Counted from the stretch's first letter, positions 1-12,800 are shown. The stretch: 64,000 bases of DNA from Gigaspora margarita (GCA_009809945.1 WTPW01000946.1:62001-126000); one strand, 5' to 3'. A program made the numbers and translations. The notes: generated by a model not told the origin, from the sequence alone.

Positions 1-173
1 TACATGGCTTTAGCCATCCTCCAAAAAAGGAAATATGGCTGATCATGAATAAAATCGCTGCTGATTAGTGTTTGAATCTGGATACTTAAACAGATATCAG
101 ATAATATCCGAATTATATCCTGAATCCTAATAGCTTATGTACATATATACATGCAAATATGTGTACTTATATG

Positions 174-314
174 CAGTGATAGTAAAATTGGAGTTATTTG
201 CCTTTTTTTCAAATGATCTAGATAATTTTAGACTAAAATTCATAATAAAATTGGGGTTGTTTGAGGTCATTTGAGGTTATTTGAAGGTCATTTGAAGGTT
301 ATTTACCATCTCTG
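174..314. mobile_element. Small hAT-type MITE with 8-bp target duplication
   Basis: The ends are inverted: the left starts CAGTGATAGTAAA and the reverse complement of the right starts CAGAGATGGTAAA. Exact 8-bp direct repeats, cttatatg, sit at 166-173 and 315-322. Copy B of the host segment has a single ctcatatg at this place, which is the empty site. The 141-bp body holds near-tandem ATTTGAGGTCATTTGAGGTT-like repeats at about 258-303. The 8-bp duplication plus a CAG tip is the hAT signature. The element has no coding capacity. Confidence 0.8.
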
Positions 315-1020
315 CTTATATGCACATACTATATTTGATATTTGTATACTTTGAGATAGCCATAATTTAAAATGATTAAATGAATCAGGTGAGAATGTTC
401 TATGTAATTATTTTATCAATGACAATAATAATAACTATTAATAATTGCATATCTTTTTCAATGATATTTATGAAGATAATTCTTTATTATTTATGCTATA
501 TATATATTTTTAATTATATTCGAATTGATCTTTATTGCATTTTCTTTTTTAACACTTTATTGATTGCAAGAGTATGGGTTTGAAATTCATTACAATGAAT
601 GTCTAAATTAGTAATAGACAACACACGGATCTGTGCATAATCCTGTGTGGAATGCATGGGATTTAAAAAAACCACATAGGATTTTTAATATAAGATTATC
701 TGGCCTGCATTAGCATATCATCTGGCCTGAATTAGCAAACATCTGGTCTGCTTTAATATAAGTAGGCCAATTCATTAATTAGTATTTGATGTACTTACAT
801 AAAAATATTATGCACACATTAACTTTTATTTATTTATTATTCTACATATATACATACATTGTAAAGGGCTCTTGCCTTAGAAGTTTTTATTTTATTATTA
901 TTATTTTTTATTATTTTTCATTTTTATTTTATTGTTATATATATATATATTTTGTTTATTTGTAGAATTATGTACATATATTATAGTTCTTTAAATAGGC
1001 ATTATTCGTACCTGTATTAG

Positions 1021-1137
1021 TCAGATCATTCCAATTTGTCAGATTGTTCTGATATGCCAGATCATTCTGATATGCCAGATCGTTCTGATATGTCAAATTG
1101 GTCCAATATGTCAGATTGTTCTGATATATCAGATTGG
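1021..1137 (+). repeat. 18-bp tandem repeat, about 6.5 units
   Basis: Units follow the pattern TGATATGCCAGATCATTC with substitutions. The period is a multiple of three and one plus-strand frame is open across the array, giving an acidic repeat of Ser-Asp-Met-Pro-Asp/Ser-Asp-Cys-Ser-Asp type. No start codon or longer frame connects to it, so it may be a captured coding fragment or simple minisatellite DNA inside the hAT element. Confidence 0.7.
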
Positions 1138-2504
1138 GTAATTCAACTATTAGTTCTACTACAAAACTAGAACTGTTATTAGTAATTTAAAAAGTATAAA
1201 ACAATGTTTCTGTCACCTTGAAATAAAGATAGCTCACCATGAGTTAACAACTTAGTTGAGTTTTAATACTTCAAAATCATATTAGTAGAAGTAGCCCCAA
1301 TAGTTAATTACTCATCTTCTAAGTTTTGTTCATATTAATTGTCCCAAATACGCTTTCAATATCCCTGTTGTTACTATAAAAACCTTGTTGTCAGTTTTGG
1401 AGTAACCTTTAAAATTCGAGTAGAAGAGTTAATGTAGAATAGTTTTCTTGATACCTTTATAGAAAAACCTTTAATTGTTACCTTGATCCATTGTTAGCAA
1501 ATTCGAACAATACTTGTGTGTCTCATTTATCAAACAATCTGATTCTGTGATACCAATATCAGACCGATATTCAAATTGACACCATAAATGAAATCTGAAA
1601 GCCTGGATACCATATCATTATGTGAACCCTGTAAAAGCAACTCACAGATTGCAAGCCGCAGCTAGGATAGACTAATAGGTTATTGCTGATATCGCTATTC
1701 CAAGACTTTCTGGACCTTGAGACCTGGACCAAATCTTCTGCGCCTCTTTCTGCCTGCCAGTTCAAGGTTTAAGAGTCTTGAATGATCTTAGATATTATAT
1801 TAGTTAGTTTGTTTAGTTAGGTGTATAGTTTGATCTGCCTACTATCAGTATACACCTTCTCAATGTACAGAAATAATGCGCAAACTGTAAATTAAAATAA
1901 ACTTTTTAAATTGTTATGATTAATAAAGTGGGAATCTAGACTTTTAATTTCTTGCATAAAATAAAATACCAAGAATCTTGTGTACTATATGGGCAAAAAT
2001 CTCTAATTTCAGTGATTATTTCATATGTGTTATAAGGTTAAATAAATTTGAGCCAATCATTTATATGATTTAGATGATTATTGACTATTTGATCAGAAAT
2101 TATAAGCTTGATTATGAATTTCTTATAAGTCATTTATGATTTTCTATGTATATAACCTAGTTATAAATTTTTGTATATATGTACAGTACTTAATCACTAT
2201 AAATTTTTAGTACATTTATACCTGATTATACACCTAATTACTTATAAATTTTTATATGCTTATGATTTGATCGCTTTGTTACCATTATTATTTTTAAATA
2301 TGTATTTATATAATAAAATTTTAAAAAAATTGATAAAATTAAGGCAAACCTAAATTTGATGAATTCAATAATTATAAGATTCAAATATTTAAAAGTAGGT
2401 AAAGTCTATATAAGCATTTTTATTTGTAATCAATACTGTAAGATTTACAAGAAATTATTATTATATTAATGAGAAATTACATTCCTTGTGATTATATATA
2501 TATA

Positions 2505-2753
2505 TAGGATCATCACAGCAAAAGGATGCAATGAGACAACCAATTAAATTTTGAAATTTTATGATAAAAACTTGTTAATAACTTTTTTTTATTTATTTTT
2601 TTTTATTTATTAATTATGTTAATAAAAAAATAAGCAATTTTAAATTTTTTCACAATAATTATAAGTACAATTAATCATATGATAATCTTTAAATGTGATT
2701 TTCTCAAAATTACATGATTGTCTCATTGCACCCTTTTGCTATGGGCAATCCTA
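2505..2753. mobile_element. MITE nested in the hAT element
   Basis: Inverted ends of roughly 35 bp: the left reads GGATCATCACAGCAAAAGG then TGCAATGAGACAA, and the right is its near complement ending in CCTATATA. TA-rich flanks suggest a TA target (Tc1/mariner type). The ends closely resemble those of the element at 61911-62075 (CAGCAAAAG...AATGAGAC), so they are one family. There is no coding capacity. Confidence 0.7.
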
Positions 2754-3272
2754 TATATATTTATTAATCATGAAAAATTCAGAGACTCTACTCAATCCTA
2801 CAAATCCTGTGAATCCTGCACAGATCCCATGTGGGATCCTGCATCCTATGCAGGATTTTTAAAAAATCATGATTTGCCTATCACTAGTCTAAATATACTA
2901 AAAAATTCTGATCATAAATGTAACTTAAAATTCAAGCTAATACCTTTATGTTTCTTTCACATTCTAAACAAGATATAACTTGGGAATGCAAGTTTGTTAT
3001 AATTATATTTTATTTAAAAAAAGTAATATTGTGGTAATTATCTTCTAATTAGATTTGGATTAGACAAAACATCCCAACCAGGTTTTTGCCATTGCTGAAA
3101 AATATATGCAATATTTCTACATGGAGAATGTAAAAATGATTAAAATATATATTTATATTCAAATGTTATTCTGAAAATTTAACAAGCATTTAATATTTAG
3201 ATGAGCATATATTAATTCATTTTCATTCGCTTTTTATTTATTTATATTTTTTTAACTTTTTAATTTGTTTAC

Positions 3273-3305
<33 letters not shown>

Positions 3306-3310
3306 TTTTT

Positions 3311-4509
3311 TCACTTGCTTTTTTTTAATAATTGATAAATGGATACCAATTTTAATAACAATTCAGAATCGATATAAATTCAGAAAAATGATGCTAAACA
3401 AGAATACATAAAATACTTTTTGTCATTACTAACAGATTGCCTTAAGATTCATTTATTAAGATACATTAATTCAAGTTTTTTTTATTTTATATTTATTTAA
3501 TAATATCAGGTTCACTCAGTTTCAATAAACTCACTAATAATTACTTCACAGAAAACTTAATTTGCAGAGAATTAATTCAGGCAAGGTTATATTGCAATTG
3601 ATTAATTTATGAACAAGTTTGTTTATAAAAAGTCATTTCACCAAAAGCTAATTTTGCAAGCAAATTATTCTAGTTATTGTTGTTAGAGTTAAGTTTAGGT
3701 TAAAGTTGGTGCAATTTATAAAAAAATTGTTAGTACAATATATTGAATTGTGTAAAATAGCCTTGCTGTAAAATAATTATTTACAAACTAAGTTTTCAAC
3801 AAGTATTTATTGGTAAAATGATACAGATATAGATTTATTTATTTATTATATGTCAATTGTTTTATTTTTATTTCAAAAGAATCAAAAATATAATTTAATC
3901 CACAATAATAATAAGGATTTAACTCTACAAAAATTAATTTATTATAATACTAATTATATTATATAGTTAGTTAATGGATACATAGCAACCATTACCAGTT
4001 TTATTTGATATGCAGGATCACAGAGTAATCATTTTTACATGACAATTAAAAAAGCATCTGGCTTGAATTTAATGTACCAACCTGGACCATGAAGGAGCTC
4101 AGGTTGCGAGCTATTAAATTCAAAACCAAATGAGCTATTATTGGAAGCGAAGCTCCAGTAACGGATTTGGTTTTATTTTTCTTTATAACAAATAAATCAC
4201 TAGCTTAATCGAGTCTATTTGGCATATAAATAGCATTTATAAGACCTACATTTATCATTAAAAAGAAAACAAATAATGTAAATAATATACTCTATTTCAG
4301 AGAACTTTAATTTTAAGATGTACTTATATAACATTCCTAGTTTTAGCATAACTGCATCGTGCAGCTACCCTAATATGGTTACATGCCATCTAGAATGACA
4401 GTTCACAAAATCTTGCATTTGATTGGACATTAAACCTCTATAATTTCACATATCAAATTGCTGTGCTGCCATAACATGCTATCCTTTTAAATATCGAAAT
4501 TCATTCTAG
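3311..4509. other. AT-rich intergenic stretch
   Basis: Lies between the two duplicated copies. It holds a (TTA)n microsatellite at its left edge (about 3275-3303) and poly-T runs. A less AT-rich patch of about 150 bp (4010-4170) contains repeated GGAGCTC/GCGAGCT-like words that I could not classify. No convincing reading frame or RNA gene was seen. Confidence 0.5.
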
Positions 4510-6435
4510 TTTTAACCAAAAAAAAATGTGGCTAATTATGAATAAAATTGCTGCTAATAAATAAAATTAGTATTTGGATCTGGATACTTAATGGATATCA
4601 GATAATATCCAGATTATATTCAGATTTTAGAATCCTAATAGCTTATGTACATATATGTACAAATATGTGTACTCATATGTGCATACTGGATTTGATATCC
4701 GTGTATTTTAGATAGCCGTAATATTATATGTCGGGGATGATGCTGAAATCGGATAATGCTGAAATCCACGTGATCGTCATATCATCAGATTTTCTAAAAT
4801 TTCTGAAAATCATGTAAACAATCGATCTACACTATGTAATCAAAACAATCGAATGGGTCAGTTAGCGTGGGGTTAATTCAATACTGCATAAATCGCATCT
4901 TGATATCTATATATAAAAGACCTTCTAACTGTATCAAAACAGTGACCCTAACCCTAACCCTAAACACGAGGCAAATTTTTTTTTTGTTAGCGGTTTTATA
5001 AACGCTTTTTGCCTTGTGGTTAGGGTTAGGGTTAGGGCCACCTTTTGATACAGTTAGAAGGTCTTTTATATATAGATATCAAGAATGCACTGACCGGTTA
5101 TAGAATTCGATGTAGTGTAGATCGATTGTTTACATGATTTTCAGAAATTTTAGGAAATTAGATGATACGACGATCACGTGGATTTCAGCATCATCTGATT
5201 TTAGCATCATCTCTGACATTATATAATTAAATGAATTAGGTAAGAATATTCTATATAATTTCTGAGTTTATGATGTATTATATAATTTATTAATAATGAC
5301 AATTAAATTTCACATTTTATTAATAAAAATAATAATAATTATTAATAATCATATATCTTTTTCATTGATATCATTCATGCTCTATATATTTTTTATAATT
5401 ATATTTAAATTGATCTTTATTTATTTTCTTCTTCAACACTTTATTGATTGCAAGGGTATGGCTTTGAAATTTGCTATAATGAATATCTAAATTACTAAAA
5501 AATTCTAATCTTTAGTATAACTTGAAATTCAAGCTAATATTCCAAAAAGAATTACTTTACACATCATTTTAATTTTGGATCATGCCAGCTGTAATTTAGA
5601 CTGAGTTGATTTTTTTATTGAAAGTTAGCTGAACACTAGTGCAGCAGAGTGAAAAGACAGCTGGATTGGCCAGAACAGCAATGATCACTTGTAAAAGTAG
5701 CAATCATAATTGTACTAGTATCACTATGGGAATAACCAATAGTTTCCTGCTCATGCAGTGAGCTAGCTGGGTGAAGAAATAATAGAATTATATTTCCTTA
5801 ACTGGGAGTGGTTGGGCAGGAAGAAAGAATTTTCTCAACTTTGGCACTATCAGATAAATTATACCTGCTATTTGTTCTTATACTTAATTGACTGCTTCTA
5901 AACCTGTTTTGGTTCTTGTTTGAATTATGCCAATGCGTATGCTCTAACATGTATTAATCACACATGCATAGATTTTTCTGCATCGTTTGATCTTCACATA
6001 CATGAGCATTTGGGCTATGGTTGTGGCTATGTGCTACTTCTCTTTTCAATCACATGATCTGTTATTACTCTGCATACCTTTAAGTTTCTTTTACATGCCT
6101 AAACAAGACACTGTAGAAATAACTTGGGGATGCAAGTTTGTTATAATTTATATTTTATTTAAAAAAAGTAATATTGTGGTAATTATCTTTAATTAGATTT
6201 AGGTTAGACAAAACATCCCAACCAGGTTTCTGCCATTGCCGAAAAACATATACAATGTTTCTATGTAGAGAATGCAAAGATAATTAAATATATATGAATA
6301 TACGAATGCTATTCTGAAAATTTAGCAAGCATTTAATATTTAGGCAAGCATATATTAATTTGTTTTCATTTTCTTTTTATTTATTTATATTTTTTTTAAC
6401 TTTTTAATTTTGTTTACTTTATTATTATTATTATT
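4510..6435 (+). repeat. Copy B of the duplicated non-coding segment
   Basis: Partner of copy A. It lacks both hAT insertions found in A, but carries the foldback element at 4730-5217 and an extra stretch at about 5541-6075 that is absent from A. That stretch could be an insertion in B or a deletion in A. No conserved coding sequence. Confidence 0.75.
4730..5217. mobile_element. Foldback element with telomere-like repeats in both arms
   Basis: Nearly the whole 488 bp is one inverted repeat. The left end GTCGGGGATGATGCTGAAATC pairs with the right end, whose complement begins GTCAGAGATGATGCTAAAATC. Arms of about 215-240 bp meet at a small T-rich loop around 4972-5010. Direct repeats attatat flank it at 4723-4729 and 5218-5224. 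Copy A lacks the element at the matching place. Each arm carries three telomere-like units next to the loop: CCCTAA units at 4946-4964 and TTAGGG units at 5020-5037. A 7-9 bp duplication suggests MULE-like foldback ancestry, but no family was recognised. Confidence 0.75.
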
Positions 6436-6748
6436 GGGTATCTGTAAAGTGTACTAAATTTAGTACATAATACTTAATTTAGTATAGTAAAAAAACTAAA
6501 TATTTGAAAAATTTTGATTTTTGTTCTCAAATTAAATTTATACAATAAATAAATATATATCTACATTTTATTTTAATAAAATAAAAAATTTGATAATTTA
6601 AGAAAAATTATATTAATAAGTTCAAAAATATTATACCAAATATAGATCTAATGTTAATTTAATTTTTAAAAAAACAACAATTTTTGTAATATCTTGTTAT
6701 TGAATGATTAAAATTTAATGATTTTGGTACCATTCGAATCGAACTGCA

Positions 6749-7043
6749 CCAGGGGTCTAGACACTTTTGCAGTAATGTAACATGGCGCATAAAAATTAAC
6801 CAATCAGAGAACATAAATTTTGATCTTCTCAGATTAGTCCAACATCAAAACAAAACACGTATCCAAGAAAGAAAAAAGTGAAAAGAGTGAAAATACTCAA
6901 AACTAGTGTTCAGAACATGATTATATATATAAATCTATATATACAACCCATAACCCTAACCTTAACATAAAGCCATAAAGTTAATCTAAATGATACTACA
7001 CTACGTGATAGTCACGTTACTGCAAAAGTGTCTAGACTTCTGG
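6749..7043. mobile_element. MITE with GTCTAGACAC inverted ends
   Basis: The inverted ends are about 32 bp and share GTCTAGACACTTTTGCAGTAA. The interior includes a degenerate telomere-like run (ataaccctaaccttaac at about 6952-6968). A clear target duplication was not found. Non-coding. Confidence 0.6.
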
Positions 7044-7084
7044 AGGGGCCATATGAATTGTCTTCTTGAGATAAATCAAATAGT

Positions 7085-7560
7085 ACTAAAATTATTAAAG
7101 TTGAGCCAATAGTAGTCAAAATATTAATAAATTAATAATTTTATAAAATTTAATTATCTTTATATGCAGCAGTCCAAATTCAATAATTTTGATACTATTC
7201 GATTCGTGGTTTGAATGGTATCAAAATTGTTGAATTTTGATCATCCAATTACAAGATATGGGCAAAAAATGATTTGCGGCGCAGTTCTATTTGTTGAAGA
7301 ACTGCGCTACAAATGTTTTGCCCATATCTCGTGATTGGGTAATCAAAATTTGACAATTTTATACCATTCAAACCACCTCATCGAGGCAAATCGTATGGTA
7401 TTGAAAATATCAAATTTGGACTGATGGGTATCAAGATATTAGTAATTTAATAATTTCTATAAAAATTTAATTATTTTAATATTTAATAATCAAAATTCAA
7501 TAATTTTAATACTATTAAATTTAAATTAATGAGATATTTCAAATAGTATGAAAGTGATCA
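7085..7560. repeat. Imperfect long inverted repeat
   Basis: The arms fold around a centre near 7295. Matching words include GATATGGGCAAAA, GCGCAGTTCT and GTTTGAATGGTAT on opposite strands. Flanking sequence on both sides repeats AATTTAAT/ATTAATAATTT motifs. Probably a decayed foldback element. No reading frame. Confidence 0.55.
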
Positions 7561-7663
7561 AATTCTAATTACTATACTATAAAATATTTATTAAAAACTA
7601 CTTGTAGCGCAGTTCTGTATAAGAATTTAATCTTGTTATTTTTATTAGAATTTTCAAAAAATT

Positions 7664-7787
7664 GCAGATCACTGTATTATAAAAAATTCATGATTTTTAG
7701 AGTTTTCAAGACCTGCTCTAATCAAGTCACAGATTACTATATTATGGAAAATTCATAATTTCCAGAGTTTTCAAGACCTGCTCTAAT
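7664..7787 (+). repeat. 65-bp tandem duplication
   Basis: Two units with period 65. AGTTTTCAAGACCTGCTCTA occurs at 7701-7720 and again 65 bp later, with the preceding CAGATYACTRTATTAT also repeated. It lies just upstream of the LINE. Confidence 0.75.
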
Positions 7788-8109
7788 TAAGATATTTAAT
7801 TTTACTAATCTAAATTTCCAAACTCTTCGATTTTCCATGAAACTAAAATTGTATTAAAATTAGTACATAAATATTTATTAATTTATGATAAATCTGAGAA
7901 AAGAGAATTTTTCAAAAATTTGTTACACTTTTTGAGATAATTTTTGGAGCATAGACGAACTCTGTACTGCAGAACAGCTATAAACAAACATGTATGCGAA
8001 TCCAGGCAGATAAAAATAACAAATAAACAACAACAATCAAACAAACAGACAAAACACGTGTAAACTCTAAAAGGCATAGTAGTTTAAAAACCATATATAG
8101 GGATAATCA

Positions 8110-9684
8110 ATGAACTTCAAATAAGTCCCAGATTGGAAGATAAGATTCCTTAAAAAGGAATGCCAAACCTTAAGTTACAGCGTACATGCATGTGCAGATT
8201 TATTAAACAAAGAATGTAAAAGGACACAAGTCATAGATGAGAAAATTGCAGACACAATTCAATCAATTTCAGCAAGTGAAATATTCATTATAAGACAACT
8301 GAACGAAAATTACCCAAAGGTTACAGAAAAACAATTTAAAGAGCTCAAAAATCAAGAACTCAAAATAAAAGAGGACAAAGAGCTTAAAGAATCATAACGA
8401 AAGAAGGTTCTGTTATTAGAAGCTGAAGGTGGCTGTATAGACTACAGGATAGAAGAACTAGAGAAACACACAAATATGCGAAAAGTGACAGAAAGAAAAG
8501 ATACACAAGAAGAAACAGAATGTGTAGAAATCCTATTCAGTACCAAAAAACAGAACATATGATATTAGATACACATGTAGATAATAAGAATAATAATATA
8601 AAAAAAAATCTATACCAACGTAAAGAAGTAGCTGTTAATATCACTCATATAGCAACTGAGAACCAAGAAATTATGCACAACCTACTACAAATGAACCAAA
8701 TGTTGTTAGACATAGATACTGGCAACATCAAGGATTTTATACCAGTAACCAAGAAAAAGCTAACAACATACACACTTTGGGACTTACCACGACTCTTCAA
8801 CAATAGTCAAGTCAAAAGGCTCATAGAAGGATATAGCAAAGTACAAGAGATTCGCTGGACATGTGGAAAATTTAGCAAACAGGCCCATATCATCCTAAGT
8901 AAAAAAAACGAAAAGAGCAAGAAAATGCTCGAAGATAGCTGGGTACTTCCAATTGGAAAAAGATTAACAAGAATTACAGTAGGAGATAACCAGGAGGAAG
9001 ACTTGAAAATATAAAAACAATATAGATTAACCCTTCATGGTCTACCAGAAAATACAGCTGAAGTATTGCTTCTATGTCAAGTTAGACATCTAAAGGCCAA
9101 AGCTGTATATATCCTAGTAAATGCAAATTTTAACCCAAGAAGATCAGCTTTCGTTTACTTTAGCTCAAATGAAGATTTGCTTAGAGCATATAAAAGCAAA
9201 GTGAACTACAGAAACTCTTTGCTATACTGGAAATTCTGCGAGTGAGCAGAATCAAAAAATAATCCAATACAAAAAGAAGGTGCCAAAACTAGCTCAAGAT
9301 ATAATAGTGCAATAAAAGAGAAAAAAACAACCAGGTTTTTTAAAAAGGACGAAAACAGAACAGGGAGAACAACTCTTGAGTTAGAAAATTATACAATAAT
9401 GAAATCTAAGTAGAAACATACTGCCAAAGAAAATGACAATACATCGGAAAATCTAAATACAAGAGGAATGGCACATAAGAACAACCTGAGCAATAAGAAA
9501 GAAGAAAGGAGCAGCCATCCTAAAAATAAAAGTCTGAACGCTACACTACAGGAAATTTTAAATAGCTTAGAAAAAATTGAAAGTAGCTACAGTTCAAGCA
9601 GAGCAATAGCAACTCCAGATACTGGAAGGGTTTACGAGAAAACTCAAGGTACTTATAGTTGGGGTGTAGGCCCCAACCGCTCCT
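8110..9684 (+). pseudogene. LINE ORF1 remnant (coiled coil plus RRM-like)
   Basis: The likely start is the ATG at 8110. An N-terminal Lys/Glu-rich coiled coil (about 8280-8400) is followed by a central part and then an RRM-like region near 9030-9215 (RLTLHGLPEN as RNP2-like, SAFVYFSSN as RNP1-like). A basic tail ends with YSWGVGPNRS and a stop near 9685. ORF1 proteins of this LINE group bind the element RNA and chaperone it. Several in-frame stops interrupt the frame (for example after DLKI near 9014, and near 8397 and 9244), so only fragments are open. Placement directly upstream of the endonuclease supports the call. Confidence 0.65.
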
Positions 9685-9859
9685 AAGTTTGCCAAAGGCA
9701 TCCCAAAGAAAGAAGGTTTTGGAGGTGCAAACCTTAAAGGCAAAGAAAAAGAACATCTCATGGACGATGTAGGGAATATGATGAAGGATAGATTTATGAG
9801 AATCAACAAGGCAGAAGGAAGCAGAAAAATGAAGACCTCAGAAGACTACCAGGTTTTGA

Positions 9860-12800
9860 AGCTTGGAGGCATAATATCAATGGAATTAAAGGTGATAAAA
9901 CGAAAATTGAACTTTTGGTGGATTATATAAAGGAAAAAAAATAGATATTTTGGGCATAGGCAAAACAAACATTGCAGAAAACGAAGAGAAGTTCATAATT
10001 AAAGATAACACAGAATACAAAACCTTCTGGTTAGGTGCACAAGAAGACAAAGGAAAAGGTTTTGGTATGGGAATTATCATGCACAAGAAATGGAAAAAAC
10101 ACGTAGTCAAAGTGCACAAGAGTTCCCCCTACATAATCGATATAATGCTGAATTTTAAGGCCATTGGAATTAATATTATAGCAGTTTGTATTGCGCCAAA
10201 CAATAAAGACATTCATAAAGACATCTGGGAATACATTAAACAATGAACAGGAAATAAGAAAACAAAGCCACAGAAATTTGTTATAATGGGGGACTTCAAC
10301 TGTTCAAGTAATAGCACAAAAGGAAAACAGAAGGTAAATAACAGGGAAAAAATTCCAAATCTTATAAGAGATCAAGGCTTAGCAAATGCACATGCTATGC
10401 TCAAAGGCAATAGAAATCTTGTAACATGAAAAAGAGAGAACAGAAGTCTGAAATAGATTATATATAGATTTCAAAAGAGTGGGCAGCTTATATTATACAA
10501 AGCAAGTACCAAAGACATGGACCTAGTAACGAACAGTGACTATAAGTTACTTATTACTGCATTAGATACAGGTATAAACATAAGGTTCAGAAGCCACGCA
10601 GTAACAAGAAAAAAGGGCAAAAGAAGATTAGTTTTGAGCTAGAGAAAGCGACGGAGGACGACTGAGTGCACTATAAAAGAAAACTGAAAAGATCCTTGTT
10701 ATCCAAAATACATATAGATAAGGAAATATCTATAGATGAAGAATGGGACATTATACAAAGCAGTATAATAAAAGCCGCACAAACCTCCTTACCAATGAAG
10801 AAAAAATTGGCTGAAATGCTCAAGACAAAGGATACAGGAAAAACGGATATCTTGCAATTGCTAAGAAAACGCATAAAGAAACTAGGTACATTCTGTCGCA
10901 GAATAAGGAAAAGAGTGCTAATGCCACAAGAAGAGGAGGAGCTATATAAGCTATGTAAAGACATAGAAAAGAATTATTAAATTGACACTTCCTGTGAACA
11001 AACACAAGATTCAGAAAAAAAGAGACATGATTTAGAAAATATATGGAAATTGTTGCTAAAGGAGTAGCTAACCAGACATAACAAATATGAAGAAGAAGAA
11101 ATTAAAAAAAGAATTGAAGAAAGGTATAGCATGATTGTGAGTGACCAAAGAAGAATGTTGGACAGTCTCTTAAAAAGAAAACACAATAAAATCAGGTTGG
11201 ATAGAGTCATCAAAATAGAGGTTGGGGACGAGATAGAGCTTATATGTAACCCGAAAGAGGTCAAAAAAGAGGTTGAAATACATTTTAAAAAACAGTTCAG
11301 CAGAAGAAATGTAAATTTATCAGAGATGCCAGAAAAGTGGCAAAAAGAGTACAAACCTCTATGCAAAATACATCCTAACTGGTATGAAGGATTGATAACA
11401 GCAATCACAGAAGAAGAATAGGAGAGTGCAATGGATCAGACAAAAACCAACTCAGTACCAGGTACCTCTGGCATCCCATACCCATTATTAAAAAATTTTA
11501 GCAACAGAACAAAAGAAATCTTCAGGAAGTTTGCAACCAGATGTATAGAAATCGGTCACATTCTGAAGAAGTGCAAAATTTGAATGCTATATCCAATACC
11601 AAAGAAAGAAGATTGGTGCTACAATTTATGTAATGTTAGACTGATTCTGTTGTTAGAAACCTTTAGAAAATTGGTAGTTCAGATAGTATGTAATAGACTA
11701 AGCAAAATACTAGTTGAGAAGAAAATTCTGAAATGTTTGAATTTTGCGGAACTGTTAGAAGAGGGAACAGCAGCTCTGATTCATATTTTAAGCAGCTTAA
11801 TAGAAGATGCAAGAAAAAAGAAGAAAGAAATATAGCTCCTTTTCCAGGACATGCGTAAAGCTTTTGACTCAGTCAGCCTTGAGATGTTGGAAAAATCATT
11901 ACAAAGAATCAAACTTCTGCTAGTAACTCAATAGTTTATACTTAACTTGTTTAAAAATTGAGAAATAGAAGTAATAACGAGCTATGGCATGATAGAAAAG
12001 TTCACTGCTAAGGACGGTATAGACCAAGGAGAGGTTATATCCCCCTTGATATGGCGCATATTCTATGATCCTCTCCTGGTAGCAATTCAAAGAAAAGAAA
12101 ATGCGGACTATATAATAGAAGTTAGATGGCCTAGGAATCTGCAAACAAATGAAATGCAGGTTCTTACAAAACAGATCCCAGTAATTGCATATGCCGATAA
12201 TACGATATATATCGCTAATTCCAAGCGTGACCTAGAAGAAATACTCAAGATAGCAGATGACTTTTACAAAATAAATGATATAGAGATAAATAACAAAAAG
12301 TCAGAGCTTTTAATAATCAGAGCTAAGAATAAAGAAGAAGCTGCTAAAGGAGTACAGTAGGGCGATGTAAAGAAAAAATCAAACCCAAAAACAATAAAGA
12401 GCCCATAGGTTTCTTAGGAATCTGGTTTACAGAAAAAGCTGGACAGCAGCTAGCACTGACTGTTCTCAAAAAAGAAGTAAGTGCAGTAGTAAAAGTGCTC
12501 AAAAGGAAGAAAGCATCATTGGCGCATATGGTGTATATAAACAATAGAGTTCTTCTACTGTGCATCGAATATAGAGCACAACACTTGTTTCTGGCTAAAT
12601 CAGTATATGATCGTTTACAAAGCCCATTGATGCAAATTATTAAAAACAAAGCAAGCATGCTGATCACAACAGCAAACCAAGTCTTGGCACACAAGCACAT
12701 CACAGGAGTAAGAACAATTTGGCAAAACCAGTTGGCATATCATATCACAGAGCTCAATGCACGCATGAATAGTAATAATGATGTAGGAGAAATAACATGG

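Larger units (their letters stand above)
609..2886. mobile_element. Non-autonomous hAT element, 2.28 kb
   Basis: Exact 8-bp direct repeats, gtctaaat, flank it at 601-608 and 2887-2894. The termini are TAGTAATAGACAA and, reverse-complemented from the right, TAGTGATAGGCAA, a typical hAT end. Both subterminal regions carry GGATC/GGATT-containing motifs (for example ggatctgtgca near both ends). The empty site is present in copy B near 5486. The interior has no hAT transposase that I can see. It contains an 18-bp tandem repeat (1021-1137), a 22-24 bp triple repeat around 698-750, and a nested MITE (2505-2753). It presumably moved with a transposase supplied from elsewhere. Confidence 0.82.
25..3310 (+). 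repeat. Copy A of a duplicated non-coding segment
   Basis: Copy A aligns by eye with copy B at 4510-6435. Matching stretches are about 25-165 with 4518-4672, 323-600 with 4676-5483, 2887-2943 with 5487-5540, and 2947-3300 with 6076-6432. The match breaks wherever one copy carries an insertion: A holds two hAT-type insertions (174-314 and 609-2886) and B holds a foldback (4730-5217). The shared part ends in (TTA)n in both. No open reading frame is conserved, so I read this as an old dispersed repeat or local duplication. Confidence 0.75.

Noticed and set aside
2171-2353. Short Tyr/Leu/Ile-rich frames in AT-rich DNA (also at 380, 5296 and 61605)
   Set aside because: Composition is what random A/T-rich sequence gives; there is no domain, splice support or conservation between the duplicated copies.
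4080-4170. A tRNA-like or SINE promoter region
   Set aside because: Recurring GAGCTC words looked structured, but no A/B box pair or cloverleaf could be drawn.
4946-5037. A true telomere or chromosome end
   Set aside because: Only three units on each side, in inverted orientation, inside a delimited element with unique sequence on both flanks.
9541-11408. Minus-strand frames within the LINE
   Set aside because: They are antisense to clear endonuclease and ORF1 motifs, and their translations are Phe/Leu/Ser-rich shadows.
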